A DNA stretch of 64,000 bases from Lineolata rhizophorae (taxonomy: Eukaryota > Ascomycota > Dothideomycetes > Lineolatales > Lineolataceae), in the NCBI GenBank assembly GCA_010093515.1, contig MU001693.1:486967-550966 (forward strand), written 5' to 3'. The notes beneath the pieces were generated by a model that ran no database searches, was not told the DNA's origin, and worked only from the letters and a program-made list of their open reading frames with translations. Position numbers and translations under genes: made by a program. The stretch's first letter is position 1; every line of letters starts with the position of its first letter. Below, piece after piece: positions 32,808-43,560 of this stretch.

Positions 32808-34372
32808 TGTCCGCGGTTGTTGGAGTTAGATGCTGTTGCTCTCTCTAGCTCTCCGCCTTCCTGCGTGGCGGGAGAGGCATGGAAGCCCTTCTTTTTGGCG
32901 TATACAGTCCCCTCCGCGCACCGGTGTCGGTGTTGATTTTTCCTCGCTCTTCAGGGTTAGGGATGGTTTGGTTGCTTCCTTGGGTTCCGTTCGTCTCGCT
33001 TGGTTCGTCTCCGTATCTGTACTGCTGCTACCTACGTACTTGCCTACCTAGGTATGTATGTTGCTGTGTGAACCTGCCCGTGTGCCCTGTCACTGGTGGT
33101 TGGGCGTGCGTGGCCGCGCCCTCTCGTCATCTCCGAAGCTTGCGAGTTGAGAGGGGCTCCGTGTTATATCTATATAAGTAGTTTCTGTAGTATCATGATA
33201 GATCCTTATCTGCAAAGTATTTGGCAATTCACAGAGAGCTATCTACCGTGTTTTGCGCGAAGTGTACATTCTGAATGCGGAGTACAGGCCTTTGAGATAC
33301 ACTGCAGGAGCCATTGACCAAAAACAGGCTAGTCTGGCCAGCGCTTCATTTTCCAGCTGGACTCGAAAACTCTATATTGTGTACCGTAAAAGGCGAAAAA
33401 TAAAAGGTATTTTTCAGACGATGAAGAAAAAAAAAAAAGGAAGTGCCGACCGTGGTGCCAAAGTCTATCAGTCGTGCCGTTCTATAACCAAATGATCAAA
33501 AACCGAAAAAGTCGGAGGACGAGAAAGCGAAAACAAAGTATCTGTCCAAGCTGAAATGGACGAAGCAGGATCAAATAAACTCAAATAAAACAAAATGTAA
33601 TATCGTAGATGTGGACAAATCTGGAGACAAGATTTCCAAAACATAATGTGCCGCCGCCTCTTCCATGCCACGCCGCGCCTATTCAGTGCATTTTCAGCCT
33701 CCAGCCGTCAAATAGGTGAACTCAATATTCCAGGTTTCCTCGAGCCACCATCAAACAAAACGCCGCCGAAGCAAACCGTCAGAACAAGAAGCGTGTACGA
33801 TGCAGGCACATGTATATACCTGAAAGTAGAAACGACCGAAACGGGCTGAATGATATACTGGACAAGTTCGGAAGAGCATTGTGTGCATGAAACCGTAAAG
33901 AAAACACATTCAGGCGCTGCCCAATTCAGTGGTATCAAAGTATGACAGTCAATCTAAAGAAAAACCAAAAAAAAAAAACAAGAACAAAAAAAAAGCCTAT
34001 TCAATGTCGATGCCCTTGTGGTAGTATATTTTCCCGGGCCGTAGTCTCTCCCTTCGCTTTACACCAAACAAATAGAAATGAAAAGGCAGCACGATGTCAC
34101 TTTTGAAGCATACGCGCCCGTGACTCCACTCACGAAATGGACCCAGCCAGCAGGTGCGAATATGGTAGAACCAGAGCAAAGTCACGGGAGGAGAGAAAAA
34201 GGAAAGGCATTGGACTATCAAGTCCGTGCCATGCTTATCCGAGCGGGCTCTTCCTAGGAGCCCTAGAGGCAGATGTTTTACCTAATTTCCCAGCCGGAGA
34301 TGGCTACCTCCCAACCCCTAAACCGCCCAGAAAACAAAGAGAACCGAAAAAAAGGAAGGCCGTGAGCCAGCC
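32808..34372. other. Intergenic region between convergent genes, 1.6 kb
   Basis: It lies between the 3' ends of the Rab-GAP gene (plus) and the RSR1 gene (minus). A-rich runs occur at about 33425-33440 and 33960-33995. No gene is seen. Confidence 0.6.
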
Positions 34373-35552
34373 TTATAAGATCACGCAGCGGTGCTCGGTC
34401 CTCCGCTGGTGGGTCCGCTTCTTCCGCGACCGATGGCGATGGGTGTGGTGGTCCGAGTGGCGGAGGCGGGACAGCTCGCTCTCGCGCTGAATGATCTGGC
34501 GGCAGAGGTCGACGAAGACCTCATCGACGTTTGCGCGGCGGCGAGCCGACGTCTCGTAGTACGGGCAGTTGTTCCACAACTGCGACACCTGGAAGGCGCG
34601 CGCGCGCGACACGGCCCGGTCCTCGTCCAGGTCCGACTTGTTGCCCACGAGGACGATGGGCACCTGCGGGTCATCCTTGATGCGGATGATCTGGTCCCGG
34701 AGCTCGTACAGCTCGTGCAGGCTCGACATGGACGTGATGCTGAAGACGAGGAGGAAACCTTGTCCGGTTTTCATGTAAAGGTCCCTGCGGATTTCGTGAA
34801 ACGGCAAGCGTTAGTTTCAGGTTCAGACATAATCGCACGTGAATCGACGCGTTAGGTGGGGTCGCCGGTGGATTACCTCATCGCAGCTACAAGTGAAAGG
34901 GCACAAAGCGTTAGTAAGCTGTTGCCAAAAGATCAGATCACACGACAACTGTGCGACTTGGGGCTACAGGTTGAGGAAAGTGGACATACTGAACTGCTCC
35001 GTCCCCGCGGTGTCCAATATCTCTAGGACCACCTGACGGCCCTATACAGTCGGCGATGCATTCGTTAGCAATGCTGGGCCGTGGCAATACCGCAAAGCAA
35101 GCTTCCTGTCCGGAAGCAGGGTGGTTTCGCATACATCGACGTTGAGCGGCTTGCGGTACGAGTCTTCGATTGTGGGATCGTAGGCCTCGATCCAGACGTT
35201 CTGGACAAATTGCGCTTGGTGTAATTCAGTTCTCACGCTCAGACAGATGAAGAGGAAGGAAGACTCGGGCGCCGATCATACCCGTCAGGCAGCTCTTGCC
35301 GACTCCGCCTGTTTTGGGGTGGTCACCACCAACAGTCAGCATTCGCCTTCCTTAACACCAAAACAGCCCCGTCCCAGAATGACTTGAGTATTCTCCGGCC
35401 ACCTTCCCGGGCAGGGTTCGTTTTTGAAAGTCCACATACCAGAGCCAAGCACCACGATATGGTATTCCCGTTCCCTGCGGGTTCAGTTTAGTAAGGTGTA
35501 TCGCTCCAATTTCAGCGGCGGCGTTATGGGAGCGGGCGGACCTCTGTTGCAT
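34373..35552 (-). CDS. RSR1: Rap-like small GTPase RSR1/Krev-1 (Bud1)
   Basis: The model is complement(join(34373..34784, 34877..34886, 34990..35041, 35135..35214, 35282..35308, 35440..35474, 35542..35552)), 208 aa, seven coding exons. All joins keep frame and rebuild an unbroken G domain: P-loop GSGGVGKS (residues 14-21), effector loop YDPTIEDSY, DTAGTEQF (Thr65 where Ras has Gln61, the Rap hallmark), TAMRDLYMKTGQGF, NKSD (120-123), ETSA (149-152), and a basic tail ending in the CAAX box CVIL, whose final Leu favours geranylgeranylation. Exon 1 has only 11 nt (MQQ plus two bases) and a weak donor (GTCCGC). Exon 6 is a 10-nt microexon. In fungi the protein links landmark cues to Cdc42 activation in polarity and septation. 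The gene is unusually fragmented, with introns of 67-131 bp. Confidence 0.92.
34877..34886 (-). other. RSR1: 10-nt microexon of RSR1
   Basis: On the minus strand, TTGTAG is followed by CTGCGATGAG and then GTAATC. The ten bases complete Thr69, encode Ala70 and Met71, and begin Arg72 of the switch II sequence EQFTAMRDLYMK. Skipping it would shift the frame and delete conserved residues, so it must be included for a functional GTPase. Confidence 0.88.
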
Positions 35553-38500
35553 GTCTCGCTATGACATGTGTAGTATGTGTGGGTAGAAGAGAAGTCCAGG
35601 TCGAGGAAGGAGTGGAAGAAGAGGAAGGGAAGGTCGCGAGCGAAGGGCGGCGGACCCAAGGTCGAAAGACGGGCGCCGCAGGCAGAAACTATGTCGAGGA
35701 GGAAGAAGCGGCCGGTGAGGTCGGGGAGGGAAGGGACGCCCGGCGCAGCGGTCCAGTCGGAGAAGGAGCGAGGCAGAGGCAGCGAGAGAGCCCCGGAAAG
35801 CGGCCGGGCGGGGGCGATGCAGGAAGGTGCTTATGGCCGACGGGCTTCTGGAGCCAAGGTGTTGGGTGCGGCCCTTTCGATGTTTGGGTACGACGGACGG
35901 GGCGCCAGGACTAGGGCTAAGGGTACCTAACTCGTGGGCCCCGAGGGCGTGAACGGGCCTGTGGGACGGGGGACCGGTGTCGCGTGTCGCTGCCCGTGCT
36001 AAATGCGATCTACCGTAGTATCGGGCTCGCTCCGCCTGCTGGTCCGGAAGCACAAAAAAAACCCTAGCTCATGTCAGCTCCGCCGCCGGACGATGCCGAA
36101 GCAGGCGCCAACCAGAGCTCGCTGCTGCGCTACAGCTGTAAGCCACGATCGGCCCAGCTCCGGGGAGGAAGCACCCGAGAGCCTTCGGAAAAGGAGCTGT
36201 CTCGTCTGGAAAACGAACACAAGAGTGTAGGAGCTGCCGTCGATCCTTCAAAGGCCGCTGGTCAAAAGGGGGCAAAGAGTGCCTGTGTGCATACCGGTAC
36301 GACCAAAAAAGAAAAAAAAGGAAGCTTCGAGAGCGGTGGTGGGTGGCGGCGCGGGTTGTACCTTTCCAGGGTCTTGCGCGCCGTTCTGATTCGCGTGCGG
36401 CCGTTGGAAGGAAGCTCAGCTCATACTCTCGAAGCCGCTTTCCCAGCAGTAACACAAATCGCTTCGCGTACTAAGAACTCGGCGGTTTTGGCGATGTGCG
36501 GGCGGCGGCTGCGGCTGCGGCCGGGCGAGGCGTTTTGCTGTCTGACGGCAGGTCCTGCTGTGGCGGCGTTGTTGACTGCGGTGGCTTGCAACTGTGCAGC
36601 CAGTCGGCGTGGGCGGACGCAAGGCAGCTTCCCGTCGAGCAAAACGTTTTGCGCTTATCGATTACGGCCAACCTAACCCCCCCTGCCAGCGGACTCGCAC
36701 GACTCGAAGACCGAAGGACACAAGGCCTGGCGAGATGCTAGGCCAGTGCGTAGAAGAAAGGCAGAAATACTAGGTATGACGAAGAAGACCACGCAACAAA
36801 ATCACAGTCCCCCCGGGGAACGTGACAGCAGAATCCAAATGTTATATATGAGCAGCGTACGGAAGTAAGGGCGACCGTTACGTAGGACGTATATGCACCG
36901 TTTCTAGCCGCTGGACTGGGTGCGCACGACGAGACGAGATGCTTTGCTCTTTGGCCAGCGGCCGAACTGCATTAACGGGCGGCGGCCGTGCACCTATATA
37001 CTTTGGGAGAGCTACTGGGAAGGCCGAGGGAGAGGGCCCCAGCAAGGGAAAAGGAAGAAGAAAAAAAAAAAGAAAAGAAAACGCCCTCCCCTGCAGCCCT
37101 GGGGAACGGGGAGCGAGCCTGTCCAAGGCGACCATAATTGCGGGCGAATTGTGTCTGCCTTCTGCCTCGCGATAGGGCGAAGTCGAAAAAGTTTCGCCCG
37201 AAGGCGGCTACGAGGGCTGCTGGCAGGCATCGGGCCTGTTACAACTTGCTTTGGACAGCGCATTTTTGCCTAGCCTAGGCACAAAGTCGGGGGGGCCGGC
37301 CATGCAACAACGCTTTCTGGGCAAGCCCGACCCAGGGCGCCGCTGCAGCAGCCAACCTAACAGCAAACGGGCAAAAGCCTGCCGGGGCGCTGGCTGTCTG
37401 TGATGCTTGCTTTCATGGGGGCACGAACGTGCAGAACCGGTGCCGTGACGCTGAACCCGGCCGCCCGTCCCGTTCCCGTTCGCAAGGTCTGTCTACCTAC
37501 AGAACGCTGCGGTGCATCCGAGGCAGCGCGAGCGTGCGTGCTCTGCCCTTCGCGCCCAAGTGTGTCTCTGCATCCGCACCGTTCTGGTCGTAATCCCGCC
37601 GGACGTACCGCGTAGATCGCCAGGCCGGGCCTAAAGTGCGTGCCGACGTGCGTTGGCATATACATGCGCGAGCGCAAAAAGCGTGGGTTGCCGTACCCAA
37701 AATCCGGGCTGGGGCTGCTGCGTGCGGTACCTATGGAACGACATCTTTTTACACTTCACCGTACATATCGCATGCTTCCTTCACTGTCTGGCGTTGGCCA
37801 GCACGGTGCGTGGAGTGGACCCCCTTCCAACAACCCCCCTCCCCTGCGGGTCTCGCCAAGCTCAGCGCCGCCACGCCGGAACCACCGACGATTTGCTGCC
37901 GCTCCGAGACGGCTTGACGCGACCCTGGGGATGGCACGGGGAGGCAGCGGGGAGGAGCGTTGTCCATGATCCGCTTTCGGACCGCGCTGGACCGGAGCGA
38001 GGGAGACAGCATGAGAGGGCAGCCGACCGCGGACGGTCCAGTCTCGTGAGGACTGCTGCCGCTGCTGGGACGCGGGCCGCCCTTCGACTGGCCCGAAGCC
38101 GGTTTGCGTAGCCCGTCTTCTCCCGCCTCTGCCGACTTGCTCATGCATTAATTGAGTTGGAATTCTTATATTATCTGCCCAATGCAAGGCCGGCTGCCTG
38201 CCGAGGCAATTGGTCGACGAGGAGGGAAATACGTCGGCATAGCGCGCGAAGGACCGAGCAGTCGGCACTCCGGCCCCTTTTTGCGGCCGGGTCGTGTGCG
38301 TTCGCGCTCATGCCAAAGCATAAGTACAGTGAGTCCCTTAGTGGGTGCGGACTTTCTTTTCTTCATATATTTCAGGTCCAATTGGCAAGCTGGAAAGACC
38401 ACAGGGCATTGCCGCTAGTGCAGCATGAGCGGCGTGCCGCAGCGGCCCCGAAAAAGGCCGCTGCCCCTCCTAGGAAGTCGAAAACTTGGAGAGCGCCACC

Positions 38501-40097
38501 TGCACCGTCTCCCGTCCCTCGACACATTGATCCGTTCTTGGTTCTCTCTCTTGCCTAGGACACGCTGCCCTGCATCCCATGCCTCTATGCTACCACGGAT
38601 GGAAGGCGATACTCGCTCGTCTAGCTTTCCAAGGGTCCCTTGGACCCGCAGTTCGTCGTTAGCTTTACCGCTGCTTAGGTCTACCTACCGGTGACAGTTG
38701 CCGGCGAGGAAACCGAAGATTGACTACGAGCACGCCAATGAGGCACCGAGGGCATCATTGCGCGTCCGTGCAGAAAGCGCTTGGCCAGTTCGCGCTTCAC
38801 TGCTGCGTCAGTTCACTGAAGCCTTCCGGGGATAAGGCAGTCCCGCGGAGGTGATTTCATCGAGCATCGGTGAACCGTCCGTAGTAGCCCGCCGGCCCCA
38901 AGCCATTTGCCGAGTTACCTTCCACAACGAGGAGCGCGGTCCCGAGTATTCGTTGTCCGTTTGGACCTTGAAGCGTGGGACGGGAAGTTGTTGGATCCAC
39001 AATCTCTGCTAGCGTCTCCAGGTGGACGTTAGAGTTGCCGATGACACGGTCTTGGATGCCACACCATGGGTTAGCAGGACTGCCGTGGCCGGGCCGAGAG
39101 TGAGTGACGTGACGCCGGCCGTCCAGCAATGCAATCAAGCATTTGGTGGAATATTCAACGCCTCCTACTCCGGCGTTAATGATTACATGACGCACCCGTG
39201 CTTTTCCATGTTCCTGCAGTGCAGTGCTCAGCGTGCACGATCCTTTCAAGCTCTACTCACACCTTCAGTATTAGGCAAGCGCGGCGCATTGCGTCAATTA
39301 CTCCTCCGGGGGAAAGACTTAAGCTGCAAGGTAGTCGGTGCGGGTCTACCACTGCGCCTGCCGCATCCATCGTGACGGACTTTTGGGAACGCGGGGAAAC
39401 TAATGGGCTTTGGGCAGCGACGAGGGGTCTTCCCTACGGGTCGCGCGAATTCTAATGAAGCTTTTGCATGCCAACCTAGCGCCCCGAAAGGTCCCCCGTC
39501 CAATGCAATTTGAAATTTCCCAATGCCACGAGGGACGGCTCAAAGCATATAAAACATGAGGAAAACGTGCCCCACCTGCAGGACGGCAACGTGTTTGGGA
39601 TCCAAAGCTTAATATTAACGTTGCTGGGAAAGGCGGTTAAGGGCGATGACGGTATGCCAAAAACCGGGCGAGATTGGACGGGAACGGGTGGATCGAGCAA
39701 AGTGTAAAATAGTCTAGCAGCTTCTAGGAGGGCTCGTTGGAGTGCTGAATGGCTCGGGTGGGTGGCTGACGAATCTGGCGAGCGCCGGCGGCGGGCCATG
39801 ATGCATCCGAAGGCCCCGCGCACGTGCAGCGGCAGCACGTGGGTGGGTGGTTCGGTAGCAGAATCTCCCGCCTTCCGAGACCTATGGCTTCACCGGCCGA
39901 GGCGCCCGCGGCCCGTAGCGAGCCAGACTTCATCCGGACGGCAGAATGTTCTACCGGGCGTATGCCTCGAGCCTAAGCTTAGCAGCCACGTGCACGGCCG
40001 CTTGACAGACGACGCCGACGACGCCATTGTCGCCAACGCTGCTGCTGTTAGCTACAGTGACTACGTGCCTTACGTGCGCACGTGCAGCAGCGAAAAG
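35553..40097. other. Long stretch without recognisable genes, 4.5 kb
   Basis: This is the largest gap in the window, between the divergent RSR1 (minus) and EMC1 (plus) genes. GC-rich segments yield many medium open frames on both strands (35561-35914, 36071-36676, 37653-38111, 37756-38268, 38857-39249), but they overlap each other, are Arg/Pro/Ala-rich and show no domain or splice continuity. A purine-rich tract with an A11 run lies at about 37045-37080. It could hold long promoters, noncoding RNA genes or an unrecognised lineage-specific gene. Confidence 0.55.
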
Positions 40098-43062
40098 ATG
40101 CGGCTCCTCCGCACGTTGCTGGCTCTAGCTGTCTTCATTTTGCCGCCCGTGCTGGCAATATTCGTTGACGAAGCGTTCAAGATCGACTACCACTACGCGC
40201 TCCTCGGCCAACCTCAACCATCGACCACCTTCTTCCATCCTCCTTTCGCTGCCTCCAAAGCTTCCCTCATCTATACCCTGACCAACAAGCTCGTCCTCGG
40301 TGCCGTGAACCCGAAAGATGGCGCCATCGTCTGGCGCCAGCTTCTTCAGTCTCCGACCAACGACTCTGAGACTCTTCTGAGAGCAGGCGAGAACCAGGAC
40401 GTTGTCGTCAGTGGCATTGATGGCCAGGTTGCTGCCTGGAGCGGCGCGGATGGCAAGCTGGCGTGGCAGAGCCGGTTTGGATCCGCCCAAGTGAAGGATC
40501 TAGAAATAATAGAGTTTGAGGATGGGAAAGCTGAGGATGGAGTACGGGATGTCATCGTTCTATTCGGTGGTGATATGCCGGTGGTAAGAAGGTTGGATGG
40601 GAGGTCTGGGGCGACAATGTGGGAGTTTGAAGACAGCAGGTGCAGACCCAACATGACCAGTCTAATACGGTTAGAAGCAACTAATGTGACATTGCAGCGG
40701 AGACACCCCGTTTCAAGTAACTGTCTCGTCTTCCAAGATTTATTATATCTCACTTTACTCACCATTGTTGGGCTCTTCGAAACTCAAAGTCACTTCACTA
40801 AACCCGTTGAATGGTCAGAGAGTAGACCAGTACACCCTGGCTTCTGACACCGACGTCTCATCCGCCGATTCCATTCTGTTTGCAGGAGCGAATTCTGCGT
40901 CTCCTATATTGGCGTGGACTGACAAAGCCCGCAAAAATTTAAAGGTGAACATTATTGGAAACAAGAATATCATTTCGCTTGGGATCGAAAATACTTCCGC
41001 AGAAGAAATCGAAAAAATCGTGCTTCACGCGCCGCAGAAGATAAACTCGCTCCCGCACTTTCTGGTTCATTATCAGACCGCTGGCGCTCACTGGGCAGAG
41101 GTCTATCACACTGATTTAGCAAGGGCGACCATTTCCAAGGCCTATTCCTTGCCTAGCCTCTCTGGGCATGGTTCTTTTGCCGTTAGCAATGTGGATGCCA
41201 ACGTGTTGTTTACGAGAATCACGAATGACGAAGTTACTGTGGTCTCTTCTGCATCGCACGGAATCCTGGGGCGTTGGGGTGTTCAGGGATTTGATTCCTT
41301 GCAAGCCGTTCATGCCGTTTCTGAAGTCGTCATGAAATCTGGGTCTGCCTCGGCAGTGAGATGTGCTGTCCTTCGTTCTAATGGCGAGTGGGCTCAGCTT
41401 CGCAACGGCGAGCAGTCCTGGTCTCGCCCAGAGTATTTGTCCGGAGTTGTCGCCATGACTTGGGCTGATATTTCTCGGGGAGAATCTCTTGCACATGAAC
41501 TAGACATCGAAGCGCATGAAAACGTCCTTGAAGCGTATATTCATCGAGTCAAGAGGCACATTGGGGACCTTAAGCATTTTCCAGCTTGGATTCAAGGTAT
41601 CCCCGACAGAGTCTTGGCGAGCTTTCTCGGAAAGCAAGACAGCAATGCTCCCGGGAAACTTCAGCAAGATACTTTTGGGTTCCACAAGTTGGTTGTCCTC
41701 GCAACAGAGAATGGTTACCTCACGGCGCTGGATGCAGGTAGCCAGGGAAAGATTGCTTGGAGCAGCGAGATTATCAAGCTTCCATCTAGCACGAAATGGG
41801 CTAACGTTACTCTTGAGGTTACTTCTGACGGAAATATTCTTGTGTCGGAGAGCGGTGCTGTCCGACCTGTTCATGTCAGTACTTTGACAGGGCAGATCAT
41901 CCATGAAGAAGCGGCTTTAGAAACGTCCGGGAAGCTTGAGCAAGATGGAAAAGCTGTCATCATGTACGACATCATTGACGGCGAGCTTCAAGGCTTCTTG
42001 CTCGGCAAACCTGGTTCGGCGCCCTTATGGTCATTTGCGCCACATGCCGGAGAGCGTTTTACCAGCGTTATCGCAAGACCTATGATTGACCCCGTTGCCT
42101 CTATTGGCAAAGTGCTTGGTGATCGGCGCGTCCTCTACAAATACCTGAACCCCAACCTCGTCCTTGTGACCGGCGTCACGGACAGCACCAACACAGCACG
42201 GATTTACCTCCTCGACTCAGCTTCTGGAAACATTCTCTACGTAGCCCAGCACGACGACGTCGACACTTCGCGCCCTATTCCCTCCACCATTACCGAGAAC
42301 TGGCTCGCCTACTCCTTCACGACACTCGCCTCGCCGCTCAACCCTTCCAGGGGCTACGTTCTCGCCGTGGCCGAGCTCTTCGAGTCACCTCTACCCAATG
42401 ACCGCGGGCCCCTTGGGGCGCGTGAAAACGTCTCGGCGCTACACCCAGCGTCCGGCGGCGAGCCCGCGCCCAAGCCGCACGTCATCGCCCAGGCGTTCCA
42501 CATCCCTGCCGAGCTGTCACACCTCTCCGTCACGCGCACCCGGCAGGGCATCACGAGCCGGCAGCTACTGGCGGTGGTGCCGGACCTGCACGCGGTGGTG
42601 GCGGTGCCACGCTCGGCGATCGATGCGCGACGGCCCGTCGGGCGCGACCCTTCGGCCGACGAGGCAGCCGAGGGTCTCGTCAAGTATCATCCAGTCCTCG
42701 AGTTCGACCCGAAGTGGTTTCTGACGCACTCGCGCGAAGTGTTTGGCGTGCAGAGGGTGAGCGCCGCGCCGGCGCTGGTCGAGAGCACGAGTCTGTTGTT
42801 TGCGTGGGGCACGGTCGATTTGTGGGGGTCAAGAGTTGCGCCCAGTTTTTCGTTTGATGTCCTGGGTGCGCAGTTTAATAAGATGCAGATGGCGATGACG
42901 GTGGCGGCTCTAGGTGTCGCCGTGTTTGTGGTTGGGCCTATGGTAAGTCTTCCAAGCACGTGTTTCGCTTTACTTGGGTACGCGAGAGAGTACGGTTGAT
43001 GGCTGACTGATTTCACGATACAGGTGCGGAGAAAACAGATCAATATGCATTGGCAGATGTGA
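40098..43062 (+). CDS. EMC1: ER membrane protein complex subunit 1 (EMC1)
   Basis: The model is join(40098..40639, 40698..42942, 43024..43062), 941 aa. The N-terminus MRLLRTLLALAVFILPPVLA is a signal peptide, followed by IFVDEAFKIDYHYALLGQP, typical of EMC1. The first part is a PQQ/quinoprotein-like beta-propeller (LVLGAVNPKDGAIVWRQ, VVSGIDGQVAAWSGADGKLAW). Intron 1 (58 nt, branch site CTAAT) joins FEDS to SGDTPFQVTVSSSKIYYIS, and intron 2 (81 nt) places the last 12 residues in their own exon. The C-terminal DUF1620 region includes NWLAYSFTTLASPLNPSRGY and FDPKWFLTHSREVFGVQR, then one transmembrane segment (MAMTVAALGVAVFVVGPM) and a short basic cytosolic tail RRKQINMHWQM. EMC inserts tail-anchored and multi-pass proteins into the ER, and EMC1 forms most of its lumenal part. 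The length matches the family. Confidence 0.96.
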
Positions 43063-43560
43063 TGCGTCTTGCAGTGTCATGCTTGCGCGCAGATAACTTT
43101 GTACGATTCCTTGTTACGATATAAAAATAGAGAGGGCTATTTCAATACGTTCTTGGTATCGTTTACGTTGGTAAATGAATTGCACTAACAGTACGATTTA
43201 CGCATAATCCGCTAGGATGCAGCTTGGCTTTAAGTCTATCCTAGTGGCCAGCAGCGAACGACGCTACCAGCAAGTCAACTATCTATGAATGTGGCGTACT
43301 AGCCCTAAAGATTCCTAGTTAGGGAAGCTCTAACTAGGAATTCAATCCTGCAATACCTAGTCAGCAGAATATTATTCTATGAATACTATTCTATGTACAA
43401 CACATCTCCGGTAAGCAAATGCTCCTATTGCAAATACAAATCCTTTCTTCAGCTTCTACAGGCCTGGAACTGATTGGCAGTGCCCGCTCACCAGTACCTT
43501 AGGTTATTCTATCACGCTACACTGAGTGCTATTCTTTCTCGGATTATGATTTTGCAGTCC
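43063..43560. other. Intergenic region between convergent genes
   Basis: AT-rich sequence between EMC1 and the HExxH gene with no gene seen. It contains a perfect 11-bp inverted repeat at 43312-43340 and a short direct repeat (TATTCTATG, twice) at about 43374-43395. Confidence 0.6.
43312..43340. repeat. Perfect 11-bp inverted repeat (hairpin)
   Basis: TTCCTAGTTAG (43312-43322) and CTAACTAGGAA (43330-43340) are exact inverted arms around a 7-nt loop, between the convergent 3' ends of EMC1 and the HExxH gene. It may be a relic of a small inverted-repeat element or a 3'-end structure. No target-site duplication was recognised. Confidence 0.7.

Noticed and set aside
37653-38268. Overlapping open frames on both strands in the 35.6-40.1 kb gap
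   Set aside because: They are mutually overlapping, lack domains and splice partners, and have composition expected of random GC-rich DNA.
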